The position numbers were made by a program, and so were the translations under genes. Shown here piece after piece: positions 18,016 through 27,042 of a DNA stretch of 64,000 nucleotides. Position 1 is the first letter of the stretch. Every line of letters starts with the position of its first letter. The stretch spans positions 153,874-217,873 of the forward strand of contig BTUU01000010.1 in NCBI GenBank assembly GCA_045863555.1, written 5' to 3'. The notes under the pieces were generated by a model. The model saw nothing but the letters and a program-made list of their open reading frames with translations. It was not told the DNA's origin and did no database searches. The stretch is from JACRLV01 sp045863555 (lineage in GTDB: Bacteria > Planctomycetota > Phycisphaerae > UBA1845 > Fen-1342).

Positions 18016-19899
18016 CTACTTCGCCAGCGACTCCAGCTCCTGCCACCGGGCATACAGCCGGTCCACCTCCGCCTGCGCCGCCTCCAGCGCCGCGTAGCGC
18101 TTCTGCAATTCGACGTGGTCGCTCGCGATCTTCGGGTCTTCCGCCGCCGCGCGGGCTTTTTCGAGCGCGGACTCCGCTTCGAGGATGCGGCCTTCGATCT
18201 GCTCGAGTTCCAGCTTCTCGGAGTACTTCAGCTTGCGCGGCGGGCCGATTCCGCCCGCAGTCTCGTTCGCCGAGGCGGCGCTCGACGCGGTCGGGCACAG
18301 AGGCCCGACGCCACTCTTCGGGGACGCCTTCGCCGCGGTTGCTCCGGCGCCAAACTTCGTCGCGTCGGCCGCCCGCTCGCGCCGCTGCTGCTCATTCGAC
18401 CAGTGCCCCAGGCTGCCGTAGTAGCCGACGCGGCCGCCGCCTTCGAGGGCGATCATCTCCGTGCAGAGCCGGTCGAGCATGTAACGATCATGCGTCACGA
18501 GCACCACCGCGCCGGGGAAGCTCTCCAGGCTCTCCTCCAGCACGCCGAGCGTGGGGATGTCGAGGTCGTTCGTCGGCTCATCGAGGATCAGCACGTCCGC
18601 GGGCTTCAGCATCAGCCGCGCAAGCAGGATTCGCGCCTGTTCGCCGCCGGAGAGTTGCTCGATCGGCATGTTGAGCTGCTCGCTGGCGAAGAGGAAGCGC
18701 TGCGCCCAGCCGCCGACGTGGATCGGCCGGCCCTGGAAGTAGACCGTGTCGCTGGTCGGGCTCAGCGCGGTCATCAGCGACGCCCCGCGCGGCAGCTCCT
18801 CGCGTTTCTGGTCGAAGAGCACCACCTGCAAGTCGTCGGCGTGAAAGACCCGCCCCGCGTCCGGCGCGAGGGCGCCGGTGAGTACGCGAATGAGCGTCGT
18901 CTTGCCCATTCCGTTGTCGCCCAGCAGTCCCAGCCGCGTCCCCGGCGAGAGTATCAGCGACACATTTTCGAAGAGCGGCTTGCCCCCGAGCGACTTGCTG
19001 ACGCCTTCGAGGGCGATGAGCTTTCGCGTGCGCCGGCCGGTCGCGTCGAAGTCGATGTCGGCGGCCTGGTCGGCGAGGCGGTTGCGCCGCTGGAGGTCCT
19101 GGAGATCGGCCGCCTTCTCCATCGCCGCGTCCTTGCGGGCCTGGGCCTTGATCGTCTGGGCCTTGCGGCCGCGGAGCATCCACTCGACCTCGCGCCGCAC
19201 GACGCCGGCGAGCGACTGCTGCGTCGATTTCTGGCCGCTGAGCAGCTCCTCGCGGCGGATGAGGAACGTGCTGTACGGCCCGTCGACGTTGTAGCAGCCG
19301 TCGGCGTAGGCCGGGTTCAGCTCGACGATCCGCGTCGCGACGGAATCGAGCAGATAGCGATCGTGGCTGACAAATACGAACGGAAAGCGAGCCTCCTTGA
19401 GCGTTTTTTCGAGCCAGAGCACGCCGGCGAGATCGAGGTGGTTGGTCGGCTCGTCGAGGAGCAGCAGGTCGGGCTCCTGAACGAGCGCGCGGGCGATCGA
19501 GAGGCGTTTGAGCCAGCCGCCGGAGAGCGATTCGACCGGAGCATCGAGATTGTCGAATTCAAGGCGGCCGAGCTGGATCGCGGCCCGCGTTTCGCGCTCG
19601 TGCGGCTCGGCGACGGTGCCCGCGAGGGCGTCGGCGACGACGTGGAGGGCCGTCGCGCCGGCCGGGAAGCGGTCATCCTGGGCGACGTAGACGAATTTCA
19701 GGCCGCGCCGGGCGGAGACGTCGCCGTCATCGGGCGTCTCGAGCCCTGCGACGATCTTGAGCAGCGTCGATTTTCCGGAGCCATTGGGGCCGATGAGCCC
19801 GAGCTTGTCGGTGTCGCCGACGCTGAACGTCAGGTCGCGGAAGAGCGGCCGGGCGTGGAAGGACTTGGTGATTCGGTTGCAGGTGACCAGCGTCGGCAT
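18016..19899 (-). CDS. uup: ABC-F ATPase, Uup type
   Basis: Two ABC ATPase domains in one 627-residue chain with no membrane segment, the ABC-F layout. The first has Walker A GPNGSGKST (about residue 38), signature LSGGWLKRL and Walker B LLLLDEPTNHLD. The second has GDNGMGKTT, LSGGEQARI and VLILDEPTNDLD. The linker between them carries RRE...MLRGRKAQTIKAQARK, as in Uup/EttA-type proteins. Residues 535-627 form a charged C-terminal coiled coil (LEQIEGRILEAESALEKARAAAED), the DNA/ribosome-binding tail that distinguishes Uup. Probable roles are ribosome-associated rescue and prevention of transposon precise excision. Cytoplasmic, single gene. A low-complexity Ala/Pro/Ser linker precedes the coiled coil. 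Confidence 0.9.
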   Translation of the reverse strand: MPTLVTCNRITKSFHARPLFRDLTFSVGDTDKLGLIGPNGSGKSTLLKIVAGLETPDDGDVSARRGLKFVYVAQDDRFPAGATALHVVADALAGTVAEPHERETRAAIQLGRLEFDNLDAPVESLSGGWLKRLSIARALVQEPDLLLLDEPTNHLDLAGVLWLEKTLKEARFPFVFVSHDRYLLDSVATRIVELNPAYADGCYNVDGPYSTFLIRREELLSGQKSTQQSLAGVVRREVEWMLRGRKAQTIKAQARKDAAMEKAADLQDLQRRNRLADQAADIDFDATGRRTRKLIALEGVSKSLGGKPLFENVSLILSPGTRLGLLGDNGMGKTTLIRVLTGALAPDAGRVFHADDLQVVLFDQKREELPRGASLMTALSPTSDTVYFQGRPIHVGGWAQRFLFASEQLNMPIEQLSGGEQARILLARLMLKPADVLILDEPTNDLDIPTLGVLEESLESFPGAVVLVTHDRYMLDRLCTEMIALEGGGRVGYYGSLGHWSNEQQRRERAADATKFGAGATAAKASPKSGVGPLCPTASSAASANETAGGIGPPRKLKYSEKLELEQIEGRILEAESALEKARAAAEDPKIASDHVELQKRYAALEAAQAEVDRLYARWQELESLAK

Positions 19900-19959
19900 T
19901 CATCGTTCCCCGGCGGGGAGGATAGCCGATCGGCCCGAGAATCGGCGCGCCGCTCGCGA

Positions 19960-20991
19960 TTATCGCGGAGGCGGAGGGGCGAGGAGTCGAACGCCAGCCT
20001 GCGCGAGCTCGTGGAGCCCCGGCAGCCACTGATCGAGCATTACCAACCACTCGCCGAACACGTTGCGCTCGATCTGCACCGCCATCGTCGCACACAGGAC
20101 GAAGTACGCGACCGTGATCATCCCCATCGAGCACGCCGCCCCGGCCCAGGCGCGCTTTACCTGAAGATACGCGGCAAAGCCGAGCCAGAGCGACCACGCG
20201 GTCGCGAACGGCGGCAGCCAGTTGAGGATGGCGTCGAATCCGTCGAGCGTCGCCTGGTTCGGCATCGGGACGCTGAAAACGACCGTCTGAGGAACCGCTT
20301 TCGCCAACGTGTTCCTGTGACTTATGTTCGCAACACAAAGGGTTGTGAGCAGCAAATTGGCGATGAAGGTCCACAAGGCGTATGTGGCCCAGACATAGAC
20401 CCCGACCCGGAGCAGGTGCAGCCAGATTATCCGGTAGCGAACGAACGTGAATCGATAGACGGAGATGAACACGACGATCAGCGGCAACAGAAGAACACGG
20501 GCGACGAACTCGGTGCCCGTCTCGACACCGACGAGTGCCTTCAAATTTGCCGTGAAGCTCAACGGTCCGTAACGAGTCGTGATTCCTGGGATTATGGTCT
20601 CGAGGATGTACAGCGCGGCCGACTCGCGCGCCCACTCGAGCCCGGAGAGAAACAACATCAGGAGCGCCGCCCACGATCCGATTACGAAAGCTCGCGGAGT
20701 GTGCGTGAGTTCCGCCCGTTTCCACAACCGCGCGGGCATGAGGCAGAGGAGGGATGTGTACAGGAACGATCGAACGGGCCGGTTGCGCCAGCGGTATTCG
20801 AACAGCGGCGAATCCCGCCGCGCCTCGCGCGACGCCGCGACGACGATGGGCCATGAGAATTCCAGGCCGCACTCCGGGCAGCGCGGCTGCGCGAGCAGCT
20901 TGAGGTTGTACGCGCAGCGCGGGCAGGTGACCTCGAAGTCGAGCGTCGACCAGTCGGGTGCGCCGGCGTTGCTGTGGTGCGGAATATCCAC
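19960..20991 (-). CDS. Zinc-ribbon multi-pass membrane protein
   Basis: I chose GTG 20991, preceded by AGGA at 8-nt spacing. The frame remains open to an ATG at 21087, but that extension looks non-coding. Residues 20-45 carry a double zinc knuckle, VTCPRCAYNLKLLAQPRCPECGLEF, common at the N-terminus of planctomycete membrane proteins. The rest has about five or six hydrophobic segments (SWAALLMLFLSGLEW, VLLLPLIVVFISVYRF, ALWTFIANLLLTTLCV, ATAWSLWLGFAAYL, GMITVAYFVLCATMAV). No catalytic motif is visible and the function is unknown. It is divergent from the ClpX-like gene, sharing the 325-bp gap 20992-21316. Confidence 0.65.
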   Translation of the reverse strand: MDIPHHSNAGAPDWSTLDFEVTCPRCAYNLKLLAQPRCPECGLEFSWPIVVAASREARRDSPLFEYRWRNRPVRSFLYTSLLCLMPARLWKRAELTHTPRAFVIGSWAALLMLFLSGLEWARESAALYILETIIPGITTRYGPLSFTANLKALVGVETGTEFVARVLLLPLIVVFISVYRFTFVRYRIIWLHLLRVGVYVWATYALWTFIANLLLTTLCVANISHRNTLAKAVPQTVVFSVPMPNQATLDGFDAILNWLPPFATAWSLWLGFAAYLQVKRAWAGAACSMGMITVAYFVLCATMAVQIERNVFGEWLVMLDQWLPGLHELAQAGVRLLAPPPPR

Positions 20992-21098
20992 GATCGTGAT
21001 CCTATCGCATGTCCGTCCGAAGCAAATCGGATTCGCGCCCCGACCCCGATCGTTCGATGCGCACGCGCCTGCGCCGGCCGACAGCATCCGTGATCGAA

Positions 21099-21118
21099 TT
21101 GACAGTTCGATCTGTCAA
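21099..21118. promoter_or_regulatory. Palindrome TTGACAG-N6-CTGTCAA in divergent promoter region
   Basis: A perfect 7-bp inverted repeat lies in the 325-bp gap between divergent genes (20992-21316). The half-site TGTCA recurs at 21152-21156 and 21163-21167. The left arm also matches a -35 TTGACA, but no -10 is found at the right spacing. It fits an operator for a dimeric repressor controlling one or both genes. The regulator is unknown. Nothing else was recognised in the gap. Confidence 0.35.
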
Positions 21119-21316
21119 CTGCGGCGCGAACGTGAAACGGCGTCGAAGAGATGTCACCGGCCTGTCATGAATCCCCGCTCGACGATGCCGCGAAAAATTG
21201 TGGAGAAAAACGCAGCGCGGGTTGCTACGATGCTCGTGTTCCTCAACTACATCCGCGACCCGATGCGGCCCTGCCCGGCCGCGGCGGGCTGCGCGCCGCC
21301 ATACGGGAGAGCGAGA

Positions 21317-22621
21317 ATGCCCGGCTGGACCAAGCTGCCGACGCCGCACGCGATGGTGCAACATCTCGATCGTTTCGTGCATGGCCAGGATCGGGCCAAG
21401 CGCTACCTCGCGCTCTGCGTCTATCGCCATTACGCGGCGATGGCGTACCGTGAGTCCCATCCCGAGCTTCGTCACCCCTTCGGCAAGCGCCACGCACTGT
21501 TGCTCGGTCCGACCGGCAGCGGGAAGACGTATCTTGTCACGACGCTGGCCGAGTTCCTGGGCGTGCCGGTCGCGTTCGTGAACGCGACGAGCCTCGTCGA
21601 AACCGGGTACGTCGGCGAACACGTCGATTCGATCTTCCGCCGCCTTCTCACGCAGACCCGCGGCAACGTCGCCCAGGCCGAGCGCGGCATCGTTTTTCTC
21701 GACGAGATTGACAAGGTGCGCCGCCAGGACGTCGGGGGCCAGCGCGACGTCTCCGGCGAGGGCGTGCAGACGAGCCTGCTCGCGCCGCTCGACGGCTGCC
21801 CCATCGATCTGCGCGGCGATTACACCGGCACGATCATCGACAGCGCCAAGGTGCTCTTCGTCGGCACGGGCGCGTTCAGCGGCCTCGCCACGGTCATTCG
21901 TCGCCGGCTCGGCGCCGGGCGGACCATGGGATTCACCGCCGACGGAGAGGATTACTCGACGCTGTCGGACGACGAAGCGCTGGCCCGGGGGGAACTCCAG
22001 GATCTCGAAGCCTACGGGTTCATTCCCGAGTTCCTCGGGCGCTTTGCGGTCATCTCGACCGTGTCGTCGCTCAGCCGGACGGACCTGGTCGCGATCCTGC
22101 GCGACACCGAGGATTCGCCGCTGCGCCGACAGATCCGGTGGTTCGAGCAGCACGGCGTGCGCCTCGTCGTTCCCGAGGAGACGCTTGCCCATCTGGCCGA
22201 CCTCGCCATCGCAACCCGCAGCAATGCGCGGGGCCTGGAACGAATCGTGGCAAAAAAACTCGCGAACCTCGAGTGGCAGCTGCCTGAGCTGATGCGCCAG
22301 GGCGTCTGTCAGATTACCTTGACGCCGGAAGCACTGGCCGGCAGCGCACATCCCGCAATGAGGATCAGCGACCATGCGGGTCGGCGGCCGCCCATCGAGC
22401 TGCTCCGTTCGCGCGCCGCGTCCCTGCTCAACTCGACCCCGGGGCGCGTGGAAGCGGAGAAGCCGCGCCTCAACGAGCAGACCACCGGGCAGATCCAGCG
22501 CGCAGCCGCACCGAAACGGCATCCCGTTCCCGCTCGCAGACGATCGAAGACGGTCAGCGCCCCGGGGATCCGCCAGCTTCACCTGCCGTTCGCGCGCGAG
22601 GGGCCGGATGCTCGGCCGTAA
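21317..22621 (+). CDS. ClpX-like AAA+ unfoldase lacking the zinc-binding domain
   Basis: ATG 21317 follows GGGAG. The 434-residue protein starts directly with the ClpX AAA+ core (HAMVQHLDRFVHGQDRAKRYLA, compare IYDELDEYVIGQDxAK). It has Walker A GPTGSGKT, pore loop GYVG, Walker B GIVFLDEIDK, and EFLGRFAVI in the sensor region. MGF replaces the IGF tripeptide by which ClpX docks on ClpP. The N-terminal C4 zinc domain that selects substrates and adaptors is missing. The last 75 residues form a basic Pro/Arg/Gln-rich tail. It is therefore a ClpX paralogue with altered substrate choice rather than the housekeeping ClpX. No clpP or tig is nearby. It is divergent from the zinc-ribbon membrane gene. 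Confidence 0.85.
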   Translation: MPGWTKLPTPHAMVQHLDRFVHGQDRAKRYLALCVYRHYAAMAYRESHPELRHPFGKRHALLLGPTGSGKTYLVTTLAEFLGVPVAFVNATSLVETGYVGEHVDSIFRRLLTQTRGNVAQAERGIVFLDEIDKVRRQDVGGQRDVSGEGVQTSLLAPLDGCPIDLRGDYTGTIIDSAKVLFVGTGAFSGLATVIRRRLGAGRTMGFTADGEDYSTLSDDEALARGELQDLEAYGFIPEFLGRFAVISTVSSLSRTDLVAILRDTEDSPLRRQIRWFEQHGVRLVVPEETLAHLADLAIATRSNARGLERIVAKKLANLEWQLPELMRQGVCQITLTPEALAGSAHPAMRISDHAGRRPPIELLRSRAASLLNSTPGRVEAEKPRLNEQTTGQIQRAAAPKRHPVPARRRSKTVSAPGIRQLHLPFAREGPDARP

Positions 22622-22775
22622 CACGACGCGGCGGAGGTCATCACACGCGCGGCCGGTCCGGATCGAGCCCGGCGGGGCGTCGATCACCGGGACACGCGAT
22701 CCGGACGGCTCCCGCAGCGGGAGGCGGTCAGACTCTGCACGGACGAGAGTGCCTGCTCGAACGCGGGCGCTGACG

Positions 22776-23597
22776 CTACACGTGCGGGCCGAGCACACGC
22801 TCCAGCGCCGCGCGAATCTCCGCCGGTTCGCCTCCGCCTTCATAGGTCAGAGGTCCCGCATAGGCCGCCTCGCGCAACGCGCTTCCGACCGCCGGCCAGT
22901 CCACGCTTCCCGCCCCGAGTGCACAGAAACCCTCGCGCCCCGGCCGCGAGACGTCGTAGTCCTTGATATGCACCCGCGCGATCCGGCCGCCGAGCGTGCG
23001 GATCCAGTCTTCGGGGTAGCCCGTGGCCATGACGTTGCCAGTGTCGAAGCACACGCCGACGTTCGGAGAATTCACCGTGTCGATGAAGTCGGCCATCTCG
23101 ACGGGCGAGAGCAGGAACCGGTTCCAGACATTTTCGATCGCGATCGTCACCGCCCGCGCTTCGGCGTCGCCGCGCAGCTCCGTCAGCGCGGCCGCGGCCA
23201 GGTGGAGTGCGTCGGCGTAGCTGCACTGCGGCCGGGCGTCGCCGGCGCGGCCGACGACGGCGGGGATGATGACGATCGCGCCGGCGCCGCAGGCGGCCGC
23301 GGCATCGAGCATCCGCAGCGTGCGATCCCGCGCCGCCTGTCGAGCTTCGGCGGCCTGCGATGCGAAGTGGGCCGAGAAGAACGCCGCGCTGGAGAGCGCG
23401 GAGACTTCGCCGCCGCTGTCCCGCGCCGCCCGGCCGAGCTCTTCGTACTCCTGGATGGGCGATTCGAACCGCAGCAGCCCCTCGACGCCGACGACGATCT
23501 CGACGCTCGAAAATCCGGCCGCCGCGGCCCGGCGGATGCGCTCGACGAAGGGCACATCCGCGCCGAAAACACCGCCGTGGATCCCAAAGCGATTCAA
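22776..23597 (-). CDS. Xylose-isomerase-like TIM barrel (sugar phosphate isomerase/epimerase)
   Basis: A 273-residue AP endonuclease-2/IolE-type TIM barrel. Expected metal ligands are visible: Glu in AIENVWNRF, Asp in GVCFDTGNV, Asp/His in ARVHIKDYD and a late Glu in LTYEGGGEP. The exact substrate cannot be read from sequence. Relatives isomerise or epimerise keto-sugars, hydroxypyruvate or inosose. The ATG overlaps the stop of the upstream MscS gene by 4 bp (ATGA), so translation is probably coupled even though the functions look unrelated. Confidence 0.82.
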   Translation of the reverse strand: MNRFGIHGGVFGADVPFVERIRRAAAAGFSSVEIVVGVEGLLRFESPIQEYEELGRAARDSGGEVSALSSAAFFSAHFASQAAEARQAARDRTLRMLDAAAACGAGAIVIIPAVVGRAGDARPQCSYADALHLAAAALTELRGDAEARAVTIAIENVWNRFLLSPVEMADFIDTVNSPNVGVCFDTGNVMATGYPEDWIRTLGGRIARVHIKDYDVSRPGREGFCALGAGSVDWPAVGSALREAAYAGPLTYEGGGEPAEIRAALERVLGPHV

Positions 23598-24592
23598 GTC
23601 GCGGCCTTCGGCGCGGGCGTCGTCGCGTGCGTGGTCTGGTTCGTGATCGTTCCGCCCCAGATCGACGAGTTGGGGATCGTGACGGTGTGGCCGTCGGCGT
23701 TGGTCACGACCGTCGAGACGAGGTTCATCGAAAGCACCGTGCCGTTCTGGCCGGCGATGATCACCTTGTCGCCGATGTCATACGGTCGGTAGAGCAGGAT
23801 CATGACGCCGGCAGCGAAATTGCTGAGCGTGCCCTGGAGCGCGAAGCCGATGATGAACCCGGCGGCCCCCATGGCGGCGAGGAAGGGCCCGATGTTCACC
23901 TCGAGCATCGACAGGGCCACGACGAAGCCGACGAACATGAGGATCTTGTGCGTTGCGTTGGCCATGAAATCGCAGAGGAGCTGCGAGGAATTGCGGAAGG
24001 CGACCATCGCGCGTCGCACGAGCGCGGCGCACGCCCCCGCGAGCAGGCGGAAGACAACGAGCACGCCGATGAAGAGCAGGATGTTCTTCCCGTACCGGAT
24101 GCCGCCCTGGGGGCTCTTGATCCAGTTCATGGCCATCGTTGAGAACGTACTGACGTCCGTGACGTCCGCGGTCGAGATCGGGCTCTCGCTGACGGCAGCG
24201 AGAAACGCCTCGTAATCCGCCGCTGCTCCGCCCTTGGCCTTGAGCGCCGCGAGCACGGAATTCAACCGGTCGATGATCTCCGCCCGCTCCTCATTCAGCT
24301 TCGAGATCGACTCGGCCAGCGTCGTCTTCTGTTCGGCGGTGGCTTTGGTCATCTGGATGCGCAGCTCGCTGATCTCGCGGATCTTCCCGCGCAGCAGCGC
24401 GAACCAGCCGTCGGCTTCGACGGTCAACTCGGCCTTGGTCAGCGGCCGGAGGCGGGCCGTCAGCTCGTCGACGGCGACTTTCGCATCCGCGGTCGTCTGC
24501 GGTTTTGGCGGATCATCCGCGAGCGCGGCCGGTGCGGCGAGCAGGACGGTGAATAGAACAGCGCAGATCGCGCGGCGTACGGTAGCGAACAT
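23594..24592 (-). CDS. MscS-family mechanosensitive channel, short form
   Basis: ATG 24592 (residue 6 of the open frame) follows GAGGG at 8-nt spacing and is preferred over 24607. A signal peptide (AVLFTVLLAAPAALA) precedes a periplasmic coiled-coil-like region (residues 35-135). Next come hydrophobic segments, then the pore helix AAMGAAGFIIGFALQGTLSNFAAGVMI and the beta-domain YRPYDIGDKVIIAG and TVTIPNSSIWGGTITN. It ends 15 residues later. The C-terminal alpha/beta cage of about 100 residues seen in E. coli MscS is missing. It gates on membrane tension. It overlaps the downstream TIM-barrel gene by 4 bp. Inner membrane. Confidence 0.85.
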   Translation of the reverse strand: MFATVRRAICAVLFTVLLAAPAALADDPPKPQTTADAKVAVDELTARLRPLTKAELTVEADGWFALLRGKIREISELRIQMTKATAEQKTTLAESISKLNEERAEIIDRLNSVLAALKAKGGAAADYEAFLAAVSESPISTADVTDVSTFSTMAMNWIKSPQGGIRYGKNILLFIGVLVVFRLLAGACAALVRRAMVAFRNSSQLLCDFMANATHKILMFVGFVVALSMLEVNIGPFLAAMGAAGFIIGFALQGTLSNFAAGVMILLYRPYDIGDKVIIAGQNGTVLSMNLVSTVVTNADGHTVTIPNSSIWGGTITNQTTHATTPAPKAAT

Positions 24593-24757
24593 GATGTGTG
24601 CCCTCATTGCTCAAGGGTAGAAATGTCTCGAACCGAATTGTGACCGACGAGACCGCGTTCGCCAAGTGCGGTGAGGCATATTCACCGACACCGCGGCGGA
24701 GCGCGGCTCGAAACGCGGGCAAACCCGATCGCGGGCCCAACCGGGCGATCTTCGGGG

Positions 24758-25771
24758 CTAGGCGGCTTTTTCGACCGATGTCGGCAATTGGTCCAGCACG
24801 TCGAGCAGGACCTCGTCCGTCGACTTGCCCTCGGCCTCGCCTTCGAAGTTCAGCAGCAGTCGATGCCGCATCGCGGGCAGAAACGATTTCTTGATGTCGT
24901 CAAAGGCGACCGAGTAGCGCCCTTCGAGCATCGCGTAGATCTTCGCCGCGAGCGAGAGCGCCTGCGCTCCGCGCGGGCTCGATCCCCAGCGGACGTACTT
25001 GTTGACCGTCGGCGTCGCGAAGGCGCCCTGCGGATGGGTCGCGAGCACGAGGCGGATGGCGTAGTCCTGGACGTGCGGGGCGATGACCACGCGCCGGGCG
25101 AGATCCTGCGCGGCCAGGATGCGCTCGCCGCTGAGCACGGGGTTGATCTGCGGCTTGAAGCCGGTCGTCGTGCGCTCGAGGATCGTCTTCAACTCCTCCC
25201 GGCCGGAATACCCCACCACGAGCTTGAAGAAGAAGCGGTCGAGCTGGGCTTCGGGCAGGGGGTAGGTGCCTTCCTGCTCGATCGGGTTCTGCGTGGCCAT
25301 GACGAAGAAGGGCTGTTCCAGCTTGTACATCGTGCCGCCGGATGTGACCGAGTGCTCCTGCATGGCTTCGAGCAGCGCGGACTGGGTCTTTGGCGTAGCC
25401 CGGTTGATTTCGTCAGCGAGCACCATCTGCGCGAAGAGGGGGCCGCGCTGGAACTGAAACCCGCGCCGGCCGGTCGTCTCGTCCTCGGTGATGATGTTCG
25501 TGCCGATGATGTCGGCGGGCATCAGGTCGGGCGTGAACTGGATGCGCGAGAATTTCAGGCTCAGCGCCTGCGACAGCGTGCGGATCAAGAGCGTCTTGCC
25601 GAGGCCCGGAACGCCCTCCAGCAGCACGTGCCCGCCGGAGAAGAGGGCCACGAGCACACCGTCGACGATGTCGGCGTGACCGACGATCATCTTGCCGATT
25701 TCGCCGCGCAATTTGGCGAAATCCTCCCGGAACGCCGCCACCTGCTGCTGAACCTGCACATCCTCGGCCAT
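24758..25771 (-). CDS. MoxR-family AAA+ ATPase
   Basis: ATG 25771 follows GGAGG (7-nt spacing). 337 residues. Motifs: Walker A GVPGLGKT near residue 46, Walker B VLADEINRATPKTQSALLEAM, sensor 1 MATQNPIEQEGTYPLPEAQLDRF, and the C-terminal lid domain (RWGSSPRGAQAL). MoxR ATPases act as chaperones that mature metal-binding or von Willebrand A-domain partners. The usual partners (DUF58, VWA and transglutaminase genes) are not downstream. The next gene on this strand is the MscS channel, 165 bp away, so this copy seems separated from the classical operon. Confidence 0.92.
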   Translation of the reverse strand: MAEDVQVQQQVAAFREDFAKLRGEIGKMIVGHADIVDGVLVALFSGGHVLLEGVPGLGKTLLIRTLSQALSLKFSRIQFTPDLMPADIIGTNIITEDETTGRRGFQFQRGPLFAQMVLADEINRATPKTQSALLEAMQEHSVTSGGTMYKLEQPFFVMATQNPIEQEGTYPLPEAQLDRFFFKLVVGYSGREELKTILERTTTGFKPQINPVLSGERILAAQDLARRVVIAPHVQDYAIRLVLATHPQGAFATPTVNKYVRWGSSPRGAQALSLAAKIYAMLEGRYSVAFDDIKKSFLPAMRHRLLLNFEGEAEGKSTDEVLLDVLDQLPTSVEKAA

Positions 25772-26006
25772 GTAACGCCTCCGCGCGAGCGGCACGTGGC
25801 CGCCCAGGAACAAGTGCCCGGCCTGCGCATCGCGCAACGCCCGCGGCCGGGACTGCAAAACTATACCGCCAGACGGACGAAGAGGTTTACTCCCCGGACG
25901 GCGCTCGAGACCGGGCGCGGGAGACGGCGCGGCGGCGCCCGGCTTTCAATGATTCTGTGGCGATCGCGCAGACGGTCGCTCCCCGGCCTCGCGTACCATT
26001 TCCGTC

Positions 26007-26978
26007 ATGTCGAACAGATCGCCCGGATGCATCGTTATCGCCGGCGGCAGCGGATTTCTGGGAATGTCGCTCGCGCGGCACCTGGCAGGTGCGAGCGCCT
26101 CCGGCGATCGGCCGGAGATTGTCATCCTCTCGCGGACACGCCCACCCGAGGGGCCATGGCGGCACGTTGCGTGGGACGCGCGGACGCTTGGCGCCTGGCG
26201 CGACGTGATCGATGGCGCTGCGGGACTCGTGAATCTCGTCGGCCGCACGGTCGACTGCATCAAGACGCCCGATCACTGCGACGAGATCCTCCGGTCGCGC
26301 GTCGAGGCCACGCACGTGCTCGGCGCGGCGGTGAGGACGGCGGCGCGGCCGCCACGGGTGTGGGTGCAGATGTCCACGGCGCACATCTACGGCGATCCGC
26401 CGGCGGCGATCTGCAACGAAGAGTCGCCACCTGGGTACGGTCTCGCGCCGACCGTCGGGCAGGCCTGGGAGAGGGCGTTCGAAGATGCCGTCCCGCCGGG
26501 CGTCCGGCGCGTCGTGCTGCGGACGAGCTTCGTGCTGGGCCGCGGCGGAGGAGCGCTGTCGAAGCTCGCGCGGCTGGCCCGCTGGGGATTCGGGGGGACA
26601 GTCAGCAACGGCCGGCAGGGAATGAGCTGGATCCACGGGCTGGACATGAACCGGCTCTTCGAGCGCGGGCTGCGCGATGAATCGACGCAGGGAGTTTACG
26701 TTGCGTCGTCGCCGCAGCCGGTCTCAAACCGGGAGTTTATGCGCGAGCTGCGCCGCGCGGTGGGCATGCCGATCGGACTGCCCGCGGCGGGATGGATGGT
26801 TCGCCTGGCCGCACCGCTCATTCTCCGCACTGATCCGGAACTGGCGCTGTATGGGCGGTATGTGGTTTCACGGCGGCTGGGTGAGGAGGGGTTCGAATTC
26901 CGGTTCCCCGGGCTTCGCGAGGCGCTGCATGATCTGCTCGGTCGGCAGAGAGAGGTCGTACGGACGGCGCGGGGCTGA
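26007..26978 (+). CDS. NAD-dependent epimerase/dehydratase, SDR39U1 (TIGR01777) type
   Basis: A 323-residue extended SDR. The N-terminal Rossmann motif is IAGGSGFLGMSLARHL. The region LVNLVGRTVDC matches the NLAG segment of the TIGR01777 family, and VWVQMSTAHIYG is the strand-Ser region where most extended SDRs carry Ser and YxxxK. The usual YxxxK Tyr is not obvious, as in this subfamily. The C-terminal DUF1731-like part is GVYVASSPQPVSNREFMRELRRAVG. The substrate is unknown, with possible involvement in nucleotide-sugar or cell-division processes. It precedes a glycosyltransferase gene by 64 bp on the same strand. Confidence 0.87.
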   Translation: MSNRSPGCIVIAGGSGFLGMSLARHLAGASASGDRPEIVILSRTRPPEGPWRHVAWDARTLGAWRDVIDGAAGLVNLVGRTVDCIKTPDHCDEILRSRVEATHVLGAAVRTAARPPRVWVQMSTAHIYGDPPAAICNEESPPGYGLAPTVGQAWERAFEDAVPPGVRRVVLRTSFVLGRGGGALSKLARLARWGFGGTVSNGRQGMSWIHGLDMNRLFERGLRDESTQGVYVASSPQPVSNREFMRELRRAVGMPIGLPAAGWMVRLAAPLILRTDPELALYGRYVVSRRLGEEGFEFRFPGLREALHDLLGRQREVVRTARG

Positions 26979-27042
26979 TCGGACGTGACGCCGGAGTGTT
27001 CGACGTGTCGCCCTTGTTCGGGCTGCGGCTACCATCTCCCGC

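Noticed and set aside
14720..18298. Very long minus-strand open frame (over 1100 codons) opposite the macroglobulin-like gene
   Set aside because: Its Arg/Asp/Val/Leu-rich composition is that of a GC-rich antisense shadow. The plus strand carries clear domains throughout.
19960..21087. Longer start (ATG 21087) for the zinc-ribbon membrane protein
   Set aside because: The extra 32 residues are low-quality sequence covering the divergent promoter region, and a good Shine-Dalgarno precedes the inner GTG.
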